From: an uncultured Ruminococcus sp.
GTDB lineage: Bacteria > Bacillota > Clostridia > Lachnospirales > Lachnospiraceae
DNA: 64,000 nt
NCBI GenBank assembly: GCA_900544395.1
Contig: UQVC01000012.1
Location: 1-64,000, forward strand
Direction of reading: 5' to 3'
Shown here: positions 1-9,182 of the stretch, piece by piece
Numbering within the stretch: position 1 is the first letter of the stretch
Layout: each line of letters starts with the position of its first letter
Notes under the pieces: model-generated
Databases searched by the model: none
What the model saw: only the letters and a program-made list of their open reading frames with translations
Told to the model about the DNA's origin: nothing
Translations under genes and position numbers: made by a program

Positions 1-68
1 ATATCTCTCGCCACAAGTTCTGCCAAAAGCGGCTGAAATTTTTTAAAGTTCTGAATATAACTTGACAC
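1..68 (-). CDS. Polysaccharide export ABC permease, N-terminal fragment (Wzm/TagG-like)
   Basis: Only the first ~22 codons lie in the window; the gene runs off the left edge. The peptide reads (V)SSYIQNFKKFQPLLAELVAR, which matches the cytoplasmic N-terminus of ABC-2 polysaccharide export permeases that precedes a conserved R-D-(I/L)-K-x-(K/R)-Y-(R/K) stretch. An ATG at 74 sits directly against the GGAGG (75-79), while a GTG at 68 has the normal 6-base spacing, so GTG is preferred. It follows rfbC by 16 bases and would be the fourth gene of the rhamnose operon. The family call rests on a short stretch and is moderate. Confidence 0.55.
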   Translation of the reverse strand, partial: MSSYIQNFKKFQPLLAELVARD

Positions 69-84
69 GTTCATCCTCCGGCTT

Positions 85-636
85 TTATCTCTGCAGTTCC
101 TTGATTCCGCCCCATTTCTGATCTTTTTCAGAAATAGTCAGCTCCATTCCCTCCGGAATCGGCCATTCAATTCCGATCTCAGGGTCATTCCATGCCAGAC
201 CTCCTTCATCATTTGGATGATAAAAATCTGTGCATTTGTATGCAAATTCTGCAGAATCAGACAGCACTACAAACCCATGTGCAAAATCTTTCGGAATAAA
301 GAACTGTTTTTTATTTTCTGCTGATAACAGTACTCCATACCACTGTCCGTAAGTTTTCGAGTCTTTTCTCAAATCAACTGCAACATCAAATACTTCTCCG
401 CTTACCACACGAACCAGCTTATCCTGCGGATAATTGATCTGAAAATGCAGTCCTCGAAGCACTCCTTTTTTGGAGCTGGACTGATTGTCCTGTACAAATT
501 CCATATTAATTCCGGCTTCTTTGTAGTCATTGTAATTGTAAGTCTCCATAAAGTATCCTCTTTCATCCCCGAATACGGTTGGAGTGATCACTTTCAATCC
601 TTCAATCTCACATGTCTCTACTTTAATCTTTCCCAT
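85..636 (-). CDS. rfbC: dTDP-4-dehydrorhamnose 3,5-epimerase
   Basis: Third enzyme of dTDP-L-rhamnose synthesis; epimerises C3 and C5 of dTDP-4-keto-6-deoxyglucose. The 183-residue length is normal for RmlC. Visible family marks are the R-G-L-H-F-Q segment carrying the catalytic His, the D-x-R-K-x-S-x-T-Y-G-Q-W segment, the F-I-P-x-x-F-A-H-G-F strand and the C-terminal W-N-D-P-E-I-G-I-E-W-P. The start has a clear AAGGAGA ribosome site. It lies 14 bases after rfbA in the order B-A-C. No rfbD reductase is visible here, so the last step must be encoded outside the window. Confidence 0.95.
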   Translation of the reverse strand: MGKIKVETCEIEGLKVITPTVFGDERGYFMETYNYNDYKEAGINMEFVQDNQSSSKKGVLRGLHFQINYPQDKLVRVVSGEVFDVAVDLRKDSKTYGQWYGVLLSAENKKQFFIPKDFAHGFVVLSDSAEFAYKCTDFYHPNDEGGLAWNDPEIGIEWPIPEGMELTISEKDQKWGGIKELQR

Positions 637-650
637 CGTTACGTTCTCCT

Positions 651-1535
651 TTATTTCTGATCGATATATTTTCCGTCCAGCACGTCTTTCAAATACCGTC
701 CATACTGATTTTTCTGATAAAGTTCATATGCTTTTCCAAGTTTTTCTTTATTGATCCAGCCATTATTATATGCAATTTCTTCCAGACATGCAATCTTGCG
801 GTTCTGATGCGTCTCTACTGTTTTTACAAAATTAGTTGCATCTACCAGCGATTCATGAGTTCCTGTGTCCAGCCATGTAAATCCCTGTCCAAGCAATGTC
901 ACATCCAGATTTCCTTTTTCCAGATAGATTCTGTTCAGATCCGTGATCTCCAGCTCTCCTCTTGCACTTGGCTTGATCTGCTTTGCATACTCTACAACGT
1001 GGTTGTCATAGAAATACAATCCAGTCACTGCATAATTGGACTTTGGATGCTCTGGTTTTTCTTCCAGAGAAACCGCTTTTCCATCCTGGTCAAATTCAAC
1101 CACACCAAAACGCTCCGGATCATCTACATAATATCCGAATACCGTTGCCCCGTCTTCTTTGGATGCTGCCGCTTTCAAGCGTTTGCTCAGACCATGTCCA
1201 TGGAAAATGTTGTCTCCAAGAATCATTGCACAACTCTCACCATTGATGAACTCTTCTCCCAATAAAAACGCCTGCGCCAGTCCGTCCGGTGACGGCTGTA
1301 CTTTATAGCTGAGTTGAATGCCAAACTGGCTTCCATCTCCTAATAATTCTTCAAATCTCGGAGTGTCATCCGGTGTTGATATGATCAAAATTTCCCGAAT
1401 TCCTGCTTCCATCAAAATACTCAGCGGATAATAAATCATCGGCTTGTCATAAATTGGCAGCAACTGCTTACTTGTCACCTGTGTCAACGGATAAAGTCTT
1501 GTTCCGGAACCGCCTGCTAAAATAATACCTTTCAT
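651..1535 (-). CDS. rfbA: Glucose-1-phosphate thymidylyltransferase
   Basis: First step of the dTDP-rhamnose pathway: makes dTDP-glucose from dTTP and glucose-1-phosphate. The nucleotide-binding motif G-G-S-G-T-R-L-Y-P-L-T is at residues 8-18, followed by Q-L-L-P-I-Y-D-K-P-M-I-Y-Y, both diagnostic of RmlA. The start at 1535 (MKGIIL) is chosen over an upstream ATG at 1577 because AGGAGG lies about 10 bases before it; 294 residues is then the usual length. Part of the rfbB-rfbA-rfbC unit. Confidence 0.95.
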   Translation of the reverse strand: MKGIILAGGSGTRLYPLTQVTSKQLLPIYDKPMIYYPLSILMEAGIREILIISTPDDTPRFEELLGDGSQFGIQLSYKVQPSPDGLAQAFLLGEEFINGESCAMILGDNIFHGHGLSKRLKAAASKEDGATVFGYYVDDPERFGVVEFDQDGKAVSLEEKPEHPKSNYAVTGLYFYDNHVVEYAKQIKPSARGELEITDLNRIYLEKGNLDVTLLGQGFTWLDTGTHESLVDATNFVKTVETHQNRKIACLEEIAYNNGWINKEKLGKAYELYQKNQYGRYLKDVLDGKYIDQK

Positions 1536-1614
1536 CTTTCTATCTCCTCCTGTTGTAGATTCAACCTCATAACGCAAACCAGCAGTATCCTAGGATACTG
1601 CCTGTCTGATTATA

Positions 1615-2691
1615 TTATTTATACATTTCCTCGTAATATTTCTGATAGTCACCACTTGTAACATTTTTCATCCATTCCTCATTTTCAAAGAACCATTTTA
1701 TCGTCAGGCGGATACCATCCTCAAACATTGTCTCCGGATACCAGCCCACTTCTTCTTTGATCTTGTCCGGAGCGATCGCATAACGTCTGTCATGTCCTTT
1801 TCTGTCTTCCACATATGTGATCAGTTTTTCGCTGACTAATTCTTTTCTTGGATCTCCTTCCGGCAGCATCTCCTGTAATGTATCCAGAATGATGTGGATG
1901 ATCTGAATATTCTGTTTTTCATTGTGACCGCCAATATTGTATGTCTCGAAAAGTCTTCCTTTTTCCTGTACCATATCGATTCCTTTTGCATGGTCTTCTA
2001 CGTACAGCCAGTCTCTGACATTTTTTCCATCGCCATACACCGGAAGATTTTTTCCTTGCAGTGCATTGTTGATGATCAGCGGAATCAATTTTTCCGGGAA
2101 CTGATATGGTCCGTAGTTATTGCTGCAGTTCGTGATATTTGCAGGGAACTTATACGTATCCATATAAGATTTTACCAGCATATCTGAAGAAGCTTTACTT
2201 GCAGAGTATGGACTGTGCGGATCATATGGAGTCGTCTCATAGAAGTATTCTCCCTCTTCTTCCAGAGAACCATACACCTCATCTGTAGAAACATGAAGGA
2301 ATTTTTTATCTTCTTTGAATGTTCCGTCCGGAAGCTCCCATGCCGCTTTTGCCGCATTCAGCATCACAAGTGTTCCGAGTACATTCGTCTTTACAAATAC
2401 ATCTGGATTTTTGATGCTTCGGTCTACATGACTTTCTGCTGCAAAGTGTACGACTCTGTCAATATCATTTTCCTCAAAAATCTTATTGATCGCATCTGCA
2501 TCACAGATATCTGCCTTTACAAATGTATAATTTTCTCTGTCTTCTATATCTTTCAGGTTTTCAAGGTTTCCTGCATATGTCAGCTTGTCTACATTGATGA
2601 TGCGGATTTCATTATCATACTTTTTAAACATATAATGAATGTAGTTTGATCCAATAAATCCGGCTCCACCGGTTACTAAATATGTTCTCAT
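1615..2691 (-). CDS. rfbB: dTDP-glucose 4,6-dehydratase
   Basis: Second enzyme of dTDP-rhamnose synthesis, an NAD-dependent SDR dehydratase. It has the Rossmann motif T-G-G-A-G-F-I-G-S-N at the N-terminus, S-T-D-E-V-Y-G and the catalytic Y-S-A-S-K near residue 160. The start at 2691 (MRTYLV) has GGGAGG seven bases upstream; an upstream ATG at 2718 lacks one. 358 residues is slightly long but within range. It is the first gene after a near-consensus promoter and so heads the operon. Confidence 0.95.
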   Translation of the reverse strand: MRTYLVTGGAGFIGSNYIHYMFKKYDNEIRIINVDKLTYAGNLENLKDIEDRENYTFVKADICDADAINKIFEENDIDRVVHFAAESHVDRSIKNPDVFVKTNVLGTLVMLNAAKAAWELPDGTFKEDKKFLHVSTDEVYGSLEEEGEYFYETTPYDPHSPYSASKASSDMLVKSYMDTYKFPANITNCSNNYGPYQFPEKLIPLIINNALQGKNLPVYGDGKNVRDWLYVEDHAKGIDMVQEKGRLFETYNIGGHNEKQNIQIIHIILDTLQEMLPEGDPRKELVSEKLITYVEDRKGHDRRYAIAPDKIKEEVGWYPETMFEDGIRLTIKWFFENEEWMKNVTSGDYQKYYEEMYK

Positions 2692-2719
2692 AATTTTAAC
2701 CTCCCATATATTCTTCAAA

Positions 2720-2748
2720 ATTATAACATTTCTTTAACATCTATGCAA
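2720..2748 (-). promoter_or_regulatory. Promoter of the rfb operon
   Basis: On the minus strand TTGCAT (2748-2743), a 17-base spacer and TATAAT (2725-2720) lie just upstream of rfbB. This is a good sigma-A type promoter and sets the start of the rfbB-A-C transcription unit. Confidence 0.75.
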
Positions 2749-2778
2749 CATTTTTCAATAGAACACGTCAAAAATTAG

Positions 2779-2810
2779 AAAAGCACACTAACCGCAGTCC
2801 GTGTGCTTTT
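2779..2810 (-). terminator. Intrinsic terminator of the wall hydrolase gene
   Basis: Perfect 10-base arms AAAAGCACAC / GTGTGCTTTT with a 12-base loop, followed on the minus strand by CTTTTCTAATTTTT. It lies 10 bases after the hydrolase stop and separates it from the rfb promoter. Confidence 0.85.
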
Positions 2811-2820
2811 CGCTGATTTG

Positions 2821-5800
2821 CTATTTACTTTTCAGTACATTCATCATATCTACAATCTTATACCCGTAATCTTTATCTGTCGCCCATCCGATTCCGTTTG
2901 GGTTTTCTTTGATTCCAAGCCATTCTACATATGGCGCTGAATTACGGGTTACATATTTAAATCTTGGATCTACACATTCATTTTTCAGCTTTTCTGTAGA
3001 GCCATATGCTTTCAAATGCTGAACGTGCGCCCGAATTCCTGTTCTGACATCTGCAAATGTAGCAGCCTGCCCTTTCTCATTTCCATCTTCTGCGCCAATT
3101 CCCGCAAAATTAAACTGTTCGATCTTTACAATTCCGCCAAATTTCAGCCATGCAGTTTCTTTCATAGCCTGTGCAAATGCTACCTCTGCCTTGACACCTT
3201 CCGCTGCCGCTTCTTCATAATAAATCTGACAGAATTCTCTCAAAGTCGATGCTCCACCTTTTCCAAGATCTTTTGACGGATAGGTGTTTCCGCTGCTTTC
3301 ATAATAACGGACCATCTGATCTACCGTTGTTTCAGAACTTCCCATGATTGGTGTCAGTTCTTTCTGTGTGGACTCACCAGAACTTGAAACGTTCCATTCC
3401 GTACTGCCAATAAAACTCTTGATGCCATTCTCCGTTGTGATATATCCATGGATCATATATCTTGTTGCATTCTTATCGTGATCTGACAGTCTGATGGTTA
3501 CTTTATAAGTCCCATTCCCTTGTTTCTGCGCAGAATACCAACGAATATCACTCTGGTTTGCCTGACTCCATACCGGAACCTGCACTTCCTGTACACCGGA
3601 TTTCGATACCACATTTTTCACGATCACATCCACGCTGCCCTGCTGCGGGTTATAATCACGAACCTCCAGAGTTCCTTTTGGATTTGATACCTTAAATGTT
3701 GTGGCGCCTAAAAACGTCTGTTTTCCTGCGATCGTACCATACGCATGCACATTATAAGTTCCTGCTGTCTTATGTCTCGCAATATCTACTTCCGCAGCCC
3801 ATACATTCGCGCTTTTTTCCCGGTCCTGATACCAGATAATATCGTCCTGTCCATTCTCCTCACTCCATGTAGCAAACTGTACCTCTGTCACATTTCCAAG
3901 AAAATCCGTATTTTCCACTGTTACTGTATACTTCTTTTCTTTTCCATCCGGATTTACAGCTGTCACTTCCGGCTCTCTGGTATTCACCATCTGCGTCTTG
4001 GAATCTACAAACTGCATAATTCCATTTTCTGCGGTTACATATGCATGAATACTGTACTGCGCTTTGTCACTGTGATTCTTCGCTTCTACTGTTATCTTGT
4101 AGGTGCCGTCACTTTGCTTTTTCGCCTGATACCATTTGATATCACTTTGATTACTTTTACTCCAGACCGGAATCTGCACTGCGCTGATCCCGGATTTGGA
4201 AGTGACATCTTTCAAGATTACCTCAAAGCGACCTTCTTTTGCACTGTAATTCTGAATCTCCAGTTTTCCTGTCGGTGCGCTTACTTGAAAGGTTGTACTT
4301 CCTACAAATTTCTGTGTCTTTCCATCTGTACTGTATACATGTACCTGATAGACTCCTGCCGTTTTATGATTGGCAATGACTGCCTCTGCGCTCCAGGTTC
4401 CGGATGACTGTTTCTTTCCTTCATACCAGATAATATCATCCTGACCTTTTTCATCACTCCATACTGCAAAACTTATACCTTTGACACCTGATTCTCCCAC
4501 ATTCTTTGCCGAAAGTTCAAACTTTATTTCTTTTCCATTCGTATCTTTGGCAGCAATCTGTACTTGTGTGTTCTCCACTTTTTGCGTTGTTGCTCCCAGG
4601 AAAATCTGTGTTCCGCTTGTATTCACGGCATACACATGAATACTATATGTACCCGTATGGTTTTTGTGGTTTTTGATATCTACGGATACTTTATATGTTC
4701 CATCAGACTGCTTCTTCGCAGAATACCAGACAATATCACTCTGATCCGCCCGGCTCCACACCGGAACCTGCACTTCTTTTACTCCTCCCGGAGCTACCAC
4801 ATCCTGAACCAAAACATCAAATGTACCTGCGGAAGCATTGTAATTTTGAACTTTTATCACCGCACTCGGTCCGGTTACTTTAAAAGTTGTCTCATCCAAA
4901 AAATGCTGTGTTCCATTTGACAGAGCCGCATAAGCATGAACCTGATAGGTATCCCCTACCTTATAATTAGAAAGGCTGATTTCTGCCTCCCAGACTCCCC
5001 GGGACTTCTGCGTTGCATTCAGCCATCGGATATCGCTCTGATCCGCCTTACTCCATACAGGAATCTGTACACCTGTCACTTCATCCGGCATATCTGCAAA
5101 TTTCACCTGCGCCCGATACAGATCTTCTCTTCCATTTACCGAAGCAACACTCAATTTTGCAGACGTGTTGCTTGAAATTCGGAATGTTGTATCACACAAC
5201 ATCTTTGTTGTGGACGTATTATATACATGAACAAAATATTTTCCTGTAGAATTCTTATGGTTCTTCACCTTAAAATCTACTGTACCACTGTTTCCAGAAA
5301 CAGTGTACCACTGAAGATCATCTTGTCCACCTGGTTCACTCCATACCGCAACCTTTGCCCCGTCTCCAACTCCGGATACCCGGATTTGTGCTGTCCCGTC
5401 AAAATCATTTTTATTTTCAATCCGGACAGATGCATTTTCTGTCGGAGGCGGGGTTGGAGTCGTTCCTCCACCTTTTGTAAAGCCATATGTAGCAGCAATT
5501 CCTGCCGCATCTGCTTCTCCCAGTTTCTTTAGGAAACTCTCATCTTTTAACTTTGCCGCATCGGATGCATGATCCAAAAACGCATGCTCTACGATGATTC
5601 CTGTCATCCCATACTGTTTGGACAGATAATTGGTGGTAAAATAGTCATCTTTATTTCCGTTTTGATCGGTCTCGCCGGTTGTCCCGTCTTTAATCTTAGA
5701 GCCGCGATTTTTCAACCCAAGTGCAGACAGTTCTTTCAGAATCTCATCTGCCAGTTTTTTTCCTTCCTGGCTGATTCCTTCATTATAACTTTTATTTGGA

Positions 5801-6744
5801 TAATAAACCTCTGCTCCTGTTCCGCCGCCTGTATTGAAATGGATATCTACAAATACCGTAGCGCCGTTTGCAGCTGCATCTTTAATCCTCTGATTCAGAC
5901 AATAACTTGTTGACTGACCCGGATACTTACAGGATAGGGAATCCCGATCCATAAGAACTGTAACTCCCTGATACTGCTCTAATGCCTGCTTACAATACTG
6001 TGCAACCTTAAATGTAAGTTCTTCTTCCTTCAGCCCATTTGCCTGTGCACCTGTATGCGTCGCATCATGTCCTGCACAAATCACAACTGTTTTGTTTACT
6101 CTGGCTCCTCTCGCCTGTTCTGAGATTGGATCTGCTTCCTCTAAGACTTCCGCCACAGCATTTTCAATATTTTCTGTGTCCGAAGCTGCTGCGATCACAT
6201 CTCCCTCTTCATTCAGCGAGTAAACTGCAACATCCGGCATTGCTTCCTGCGGAACGCTCTCTTTTTCCGGCTGTGCAGACACCGTATATCCTGCATCAAT
6301 CTGTTCTTCCAGTAAATGAACTGTATGGGTCTCTCCTGCACTCTGATAACTCAGGCTTTCCAGCTGAACCACATCTTCTGCCGACCCTTCCGGATAATCC
6401 TGTGTGAATAATACCGTATTGTCTATGATGGAAGATGCCTGCATTTCATAACTGGCACCTGTCACAACAGAACGATATTGCAATACAGCAGACTCCAAGA
6501 TCAATGACTGATCTGTAAATGCAACAGCAATATTCTGTGTCTGTGGAATATTCACCATCGTCTCATCGACATATACATACTCCAGAATATCCGTTGAACC
6601 CTGCTCCTGTACTGCATTCCCCTCTTGCGATACAACAGATTCCACTGGCTGCGCTGATTCGGTTGCTGCAGCACTCAATCCGGGTGATGTCAATATCATC
6701 CCAAACGCCAACAGCAACGCAAGTACTTTCTGTACTTTTTTCAT
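2821..6744 (-). CDS. Secreted bifunctional wall hydrolase: amidase_3 + seven GBS-Bsp-like repeats + glucosaminidase
   Basis: A 1307-residue exported protein. Residues 1-27 form a signal peptide (KK, long hydrophobic run, A-A-A). Residues ~215-418 are an N-acetylmuramoyl-L-alanine amidase (Amidase_3) with C-A-G-H-D near the start, a second His in D-I-H-F-N and E-H-A-F-L-D late. Residues ~438-1116 hold seven ~95-residue GBS-Bsp-like repeats, each with P/A-V/T-W-S and Q-(S/D)-D-I/L-x-W. Residues ~1140-1300 are a glucosaminidase domain with an M-K-E-T-A-W-L segment holding the probable catalytic Glu. It should cut both the stem-peptide amide and the glycan chain. No LPXTG or transmembrane anchor is visible, so wall retention presumably uses the repeats. 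Position inside a polysaccharide locus fits wall remodelling. Confidence 0.9.
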   Translation of the reverse strand: MKKVQKVLALLLAFGMILTSPGLSAAATESAQPVESVVSQEGNAVQEQGSTDILEYVYVDETMVNIPQTQNIAVAFTDQSLILESAVLQYRSVVTGASYEMQASSIIDNTVLFTQDYPEGSAEDVVQLESLSYQSAGETHTVHLLEEQIDAGYTVSAQPEKESVPQEAMPDVAVYSLNEEGDVIAAASDTENIENAVAEVLEEADPISEQARGARVNKTVVICAGHDATHTGAQANGLKEEELTFKVAQYCKQALEQYQGVTVLMDRDSLSCKYPGQSTSYCLNQRIKDAAANGATVFVDIHFNTGGGTGAEVYYPNKSYNEGISQEGKKLADEILKELSALGLKNRGSKIKDGTTGETDQNGNKDDYFTTNYLSKQYGMTGIIVEHAFLDHASDAAKLKDESFLKKLGEADAAGIAATYGFTKGGGTTPTPPPTENASVRIENKNDFDGTAQIRVSGVGDGAKVAVWSEPGGQDDLQWYTVSGNSGTVDFKVKNHKNSTGKYFVHVYNTSTTKMLCDTTFRISSNTSAKLSVASVNGREDLYRAQVKFADMPDEVTGVQIPVWSKADQSDIRWLNATQKSRGVWEAEISLSNYKVGDTYQVHAYAALSNGTQHFLDETTFKVTGPSAVIKVQNYNASAGTFDVLVQDVVAPGGVKEVQVPVWSRADQSDIVWYSAKKQSDGTYKVSVDIKNHKNHTGTYSIHVYAVNTSGTQIFLGATTQKVENTQVQIAAKDTNGKEIKFELSAKNVGESGVKGISFAVWSDEKGQDDIIWYEGKKQSSGTWSAEAVIANHKTAGVYQVHVYSTDGKTQKFVGSTTFQVSAPTGKLEIQNYSAKEGRFEVILKDVTSKSGISAVQIPVWSKSNQSDIKWYQAKKQSDGTYKITVEAKNHSDKAQYSIHAYVTAENGIMQFVDSKTQMVNTREPEVTAVNPDGKEKKYTVTVENTDFLGNVTEVQFATWSEENGQDDIIWYQDREKSANVWAAEVDIARHKTAGTYNVHAYGTIAGKQTFLGATTFKVSNPKGTLEVRDYNPQQGSVDVIVKNVVSKSGVQEVQVPVWSQANQSDIRWYSAQKQGNGTYKVTIRLSDHDKNATRYMIHGYITTENGIKSFIGSTEWNVSSSGESTQKELTPIMGSSETTVDQMVRYYESSGNTYPSKDLGKGGASTLREFCQIYYEEAAAEGVKAEVAFAQAMKETAWLKFGGIVKIEQFNFAGIGAEDGNEKGQAATFADVRTGIRAHVQHLKAYGSTEKLKNECVDPRFKYVTRNSAPYVEWLGIKENPNGIGWATDKDYGYKIVDMMNVLKSK

Positions 6745-6810
6745 TCTTGTCCTTTAACCCCTTTCTCTTTTCGCATGATATCTATGATAAAAGCGCAATG
6801 CGCTGAATAT

Positions 6811-7791
6811 CTATTTTTGTAAATCTGTTTCAAATGTGCGCTCGCTGATGATATATCTTGGTCTGGCTTTGGTTTCCATATAAATCTTACCGATATATTC
6901 TCCAATCACTCCAAGGCAGATCAGTTGTATACCACCCATAAAGCATACAATACTGACAATACTTGCCCATCCGGCTACTGTATACCCCAAGAGTGCTCTT
7001 ACCACCGCCCATATCACACCGATCAAACTTAAAATCGAAGTCAGTGTTCCCACCCCCGTAATGATCCGGATTGGCTTCACGCTCAAACTGGTGATGCCGT
7101 CAAATGCCAGCGCCAGCATTTTTTTCAAAGGATAATGGGACTCTCCGGCAATCCTTTCATGTCTCTCATAGTACACACTTGTACTTTTAAATCCTACCAA
7201 AGGAAACATTCCTCTTAAGAAAATATTCACTTCCTTATATTCCTGAAATGCATGTAATACTTTGGAAGAAACCAGACGATAGTCTGCATGATTGAACACC
7301 ACTTCTGCTCCCATCCAGTTCAACAGTTTATAAAATCCTTCTGCGGTAAATCGTTTAAAAAATGTATCTGTATCCCTTTTACTTCTGACCCCATATACTA
7401 CTTCGCAGCCATTTAAGTACTCCTCGACCATCTGATTCATGGCATTGATATCATCCTGTCCGTCACAGTCGATGGAGATCGTGATATCCGCCAGTTCTTT
7501 TGCTTCCATTAATCCTGCCAGAACTGCATTCTGATGTCCTCTGTTCCTGCTTTGCCGGATTCCTCTGAACACTTGATTTTCCCTGGAGAACTTCTGGATC
7601 AATTTCCATGTATTGTCTTTGCTGCCGTCATCCACAAACAGGATTTTACTTTCCGTACTGATTTTTTCCAACTGTATCAGTTCTTCTATTTTCGCTGAAA
7701 ACTCAGGGGCTGTAATCGGCAATACTTCTTCTTCATTATAGCATGGTATGACAATATACAAAATCGGTTTTTCTTTCACTTTCCCAAACAC
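6811..7791 (-). CDS. GtrB/DPM1-like membrane glycosyltransferase, family 2
   Basis: Probable transferase of a sugar from a nucleotide donor to polyprenyl phosphate on the inner membrane face. The GT2 fold is shown by V-I-P-C-Y-N-E-E-E (residues 14-22), V-D-D-G-S-K-D-N (53-60) and the metal-binding D-C-D-G-Q-D-D near 108. Two C-terminal membrane helices (~240-300) are typical of GtrB, GacI and YfdH-type enzymes. The start codon is GTG with GAGGAAG just upstream. It is followed downstream by the wall hydrolase and preceded by the GT-C-like gene, which would use its lipid-linked sugar. The donor sugar is not readable from the sequence. Confidence 0.85.
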   Translation of the reverse strand: MFGKVKEKPILYIVIPCYNEEEVLPITAPEFSAKIEELIQLEKISTESKILFVDDGSKDNTWKLIQKFSRENQVFRGIRQSRNRGHQNAVLAGLMEAKELADITISIDCDGQDDINAMNQMVEEYLNGCEVVYGVRSKRDTDTFFKRFTAEGFYKLLNWMGAEVVFNHADYRLVSSKVLHAFQEYKEVNIFLRGMFPLVGFKSTSVYYERHERIAGESHYPLKKMLALAFDGITSLSVKPIRIITGVGTLTSILSLIGVIWAVVRALLGYTVAGWASIVSIVCFMGGIQLICLGVIGEYIGKIYMETKARPRYIISERTFETDLQK

Positions 7792-7809
7792 CTCTTCCTC
7801 TAAATTTTA

Positions 7810-9165
7810 TTATAGCACACACAGATACATCGATAAATACACATATCCGGTAATTCCTAAAAAGACTGCTGGTAATATATGACAAATAGTTCTTTGAATT
7901 TTCTCAGAAGGAATCCATAATACCAGATATTCTAATCCTTTGGATATAAAGCAAGTCAATGCCAACAGCATAGGATAACAATATCGTCCCTGTGGCTGAT
8001 AATCGGTTGCATAACTATAGTACATACTCAATCCAATCGGAATCAAAAGACAGATCAACAGGTTGATTCCTAAGATTACTGTGCCTGACTCTGCCTCTTT
8101 CTTTCGTACTTTTTTCAAGAAAGATAGCAACACTCCCAACACTCCCAGCACTAATACAAACTTGTACACATTGTAAATCCAATCTGGTGCAAAAATCGTC
8201 ATATAACTAAACACTGCAATAAAGCTTTCAAACGTAGCTTCTACCCAGTTAATGCCTATATACCGTGTCGTCCTGAGCATTTCACCAAATCCCATCCCTA
8301 AATTTTGCGGTGTCGGACGATTGGATGGCTTTATATCCTCTCTGGCAAACATTTCAGAAGATTCTGTCAAGGAACTCATTCCAAGAAAATCTCCATGATA
8401 CAGTACGGCATTGCGGATAAAGAAGAACGAAATGATCACCAATACGACAATACTAATGTAGATTCCCCATTTCCATAATTCTTTATCGCTGAGTTTCTTT
8501 CTTCTCTGACACAATTCCGATGCAAAAAAGATAAAAATACTACATAAAATCCATCCATAAGAGTTATAATACGACAATGCGCATACTCCGATTCCAACTG
8601 CCAGCAATGTACATGACCTCAAATTCCATTTTTCACTCATTCCAAGAAGCCATGCATATAGAATCATCGCGCTTCCTGCCACTGCTATAATGTCATTGTT
8701 TACATATGTTGACAAAAAAATAAATTGCGGGATCAATGTTGTTACTGCGATCAAAATCCATTTTGTATACGTTCCAAACAATATATTTGCAATTTTAATC
8801 ACAAAATACGCCACCAAAACACCACTTAATACGCTTGTAAATCTCGCTGCTACCAGCAATGCAAAGGAATTCATTGTAAAAACAGATACAAGTTTCATAA
8901 ACCCTGCACTCAAAAGCGGTCCTAAGAAAAACGGATAATATGCATAAGAAAATCCCCATATTTCATTTCGCAGACTTTCCATATTACCATTCGGCAACGC
9001 ATGATGTTCAAATATATACTTCGGAATGTCATATCGCATCGGTTCATCCGGGGCATAATCTAATCCTTTCTGAGTACTAAGAAAGAACATTACCAAAAAC
9101 AATCCAACGATCCAAATCCATTCTGCTATTGTTAATTTTTGTTTCTTCATTTTTTTATGTTCCAT
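7810..9165 (-). CDS. GT-C-like polytopic membrane protein
   Basis: A 451-residue protein with about ten predicted membrane helices and a large first outer loop containing Y-A-P-D-E-P (residues 38-42). An Asp-Glu pair right after the first helix is the usual catalytic position of GT-C enzymes that take sugar from a polyprenyl-phosphate carrier. No closer family was recognised. It starts with ATG after GAGGGAAAT, 18 bases after the LtaS-like gene and 19 bases before the GtrB-like gene, so the three are almost certainly co-transcribed. Inference: it transfers the sugar supplied by the GtrB-like enzyme onto an exported polymer. Confidence 0.65.
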   Translation of the reverse strand: MEHKKMKKQKLTIAEWIWIVGLFLVMFFLSTQKGLDYAPDEPMRYDIPKYIFEHHALPNGNMESLRNEIWGFSYAYYPFFLGPLLSAGFMKLVSVFTMNSFALLVAARFTSVLSGVLVAYFVIKIANILFGTYTKWILIAVTTLIPQFIFLSTYVNNDIIAVAGSAMILYAWLLGMSEKWNLRSCTLLAVGIGVCALSYYNSYGWILCSIFIFFASELCQRRKKLSDKELWKWGIYISIVVLVIISFFFIRNAVLYHGDFLGMSSLTESSEMFAREDIKPSNRPTPQNLGMGFGEMLRTTRYIGINWVEATFESFIAVFSYMTIFAPDWIYNVYKFVLVLGVLGVLLSFLKKVRKKEAESGTVILGINLLICLLIPIGLSMYYSYATDYQPQGRYCYPMLLALTCFISKGLEYLVLWIPSEKIQRTICHILPAVFLGITGYVYLSMYLCVL

Positions 9166-9182
9166 ATTTCCCTCATTCTCAT

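Noticed and set aside
3392..5440. Regular repeats considered as a CRISPR array
   Set aside because: Repeats are in-frame protein domains of ~290 bases with diverged sequence, not short identical repeats with spacers. No cas genes are present.
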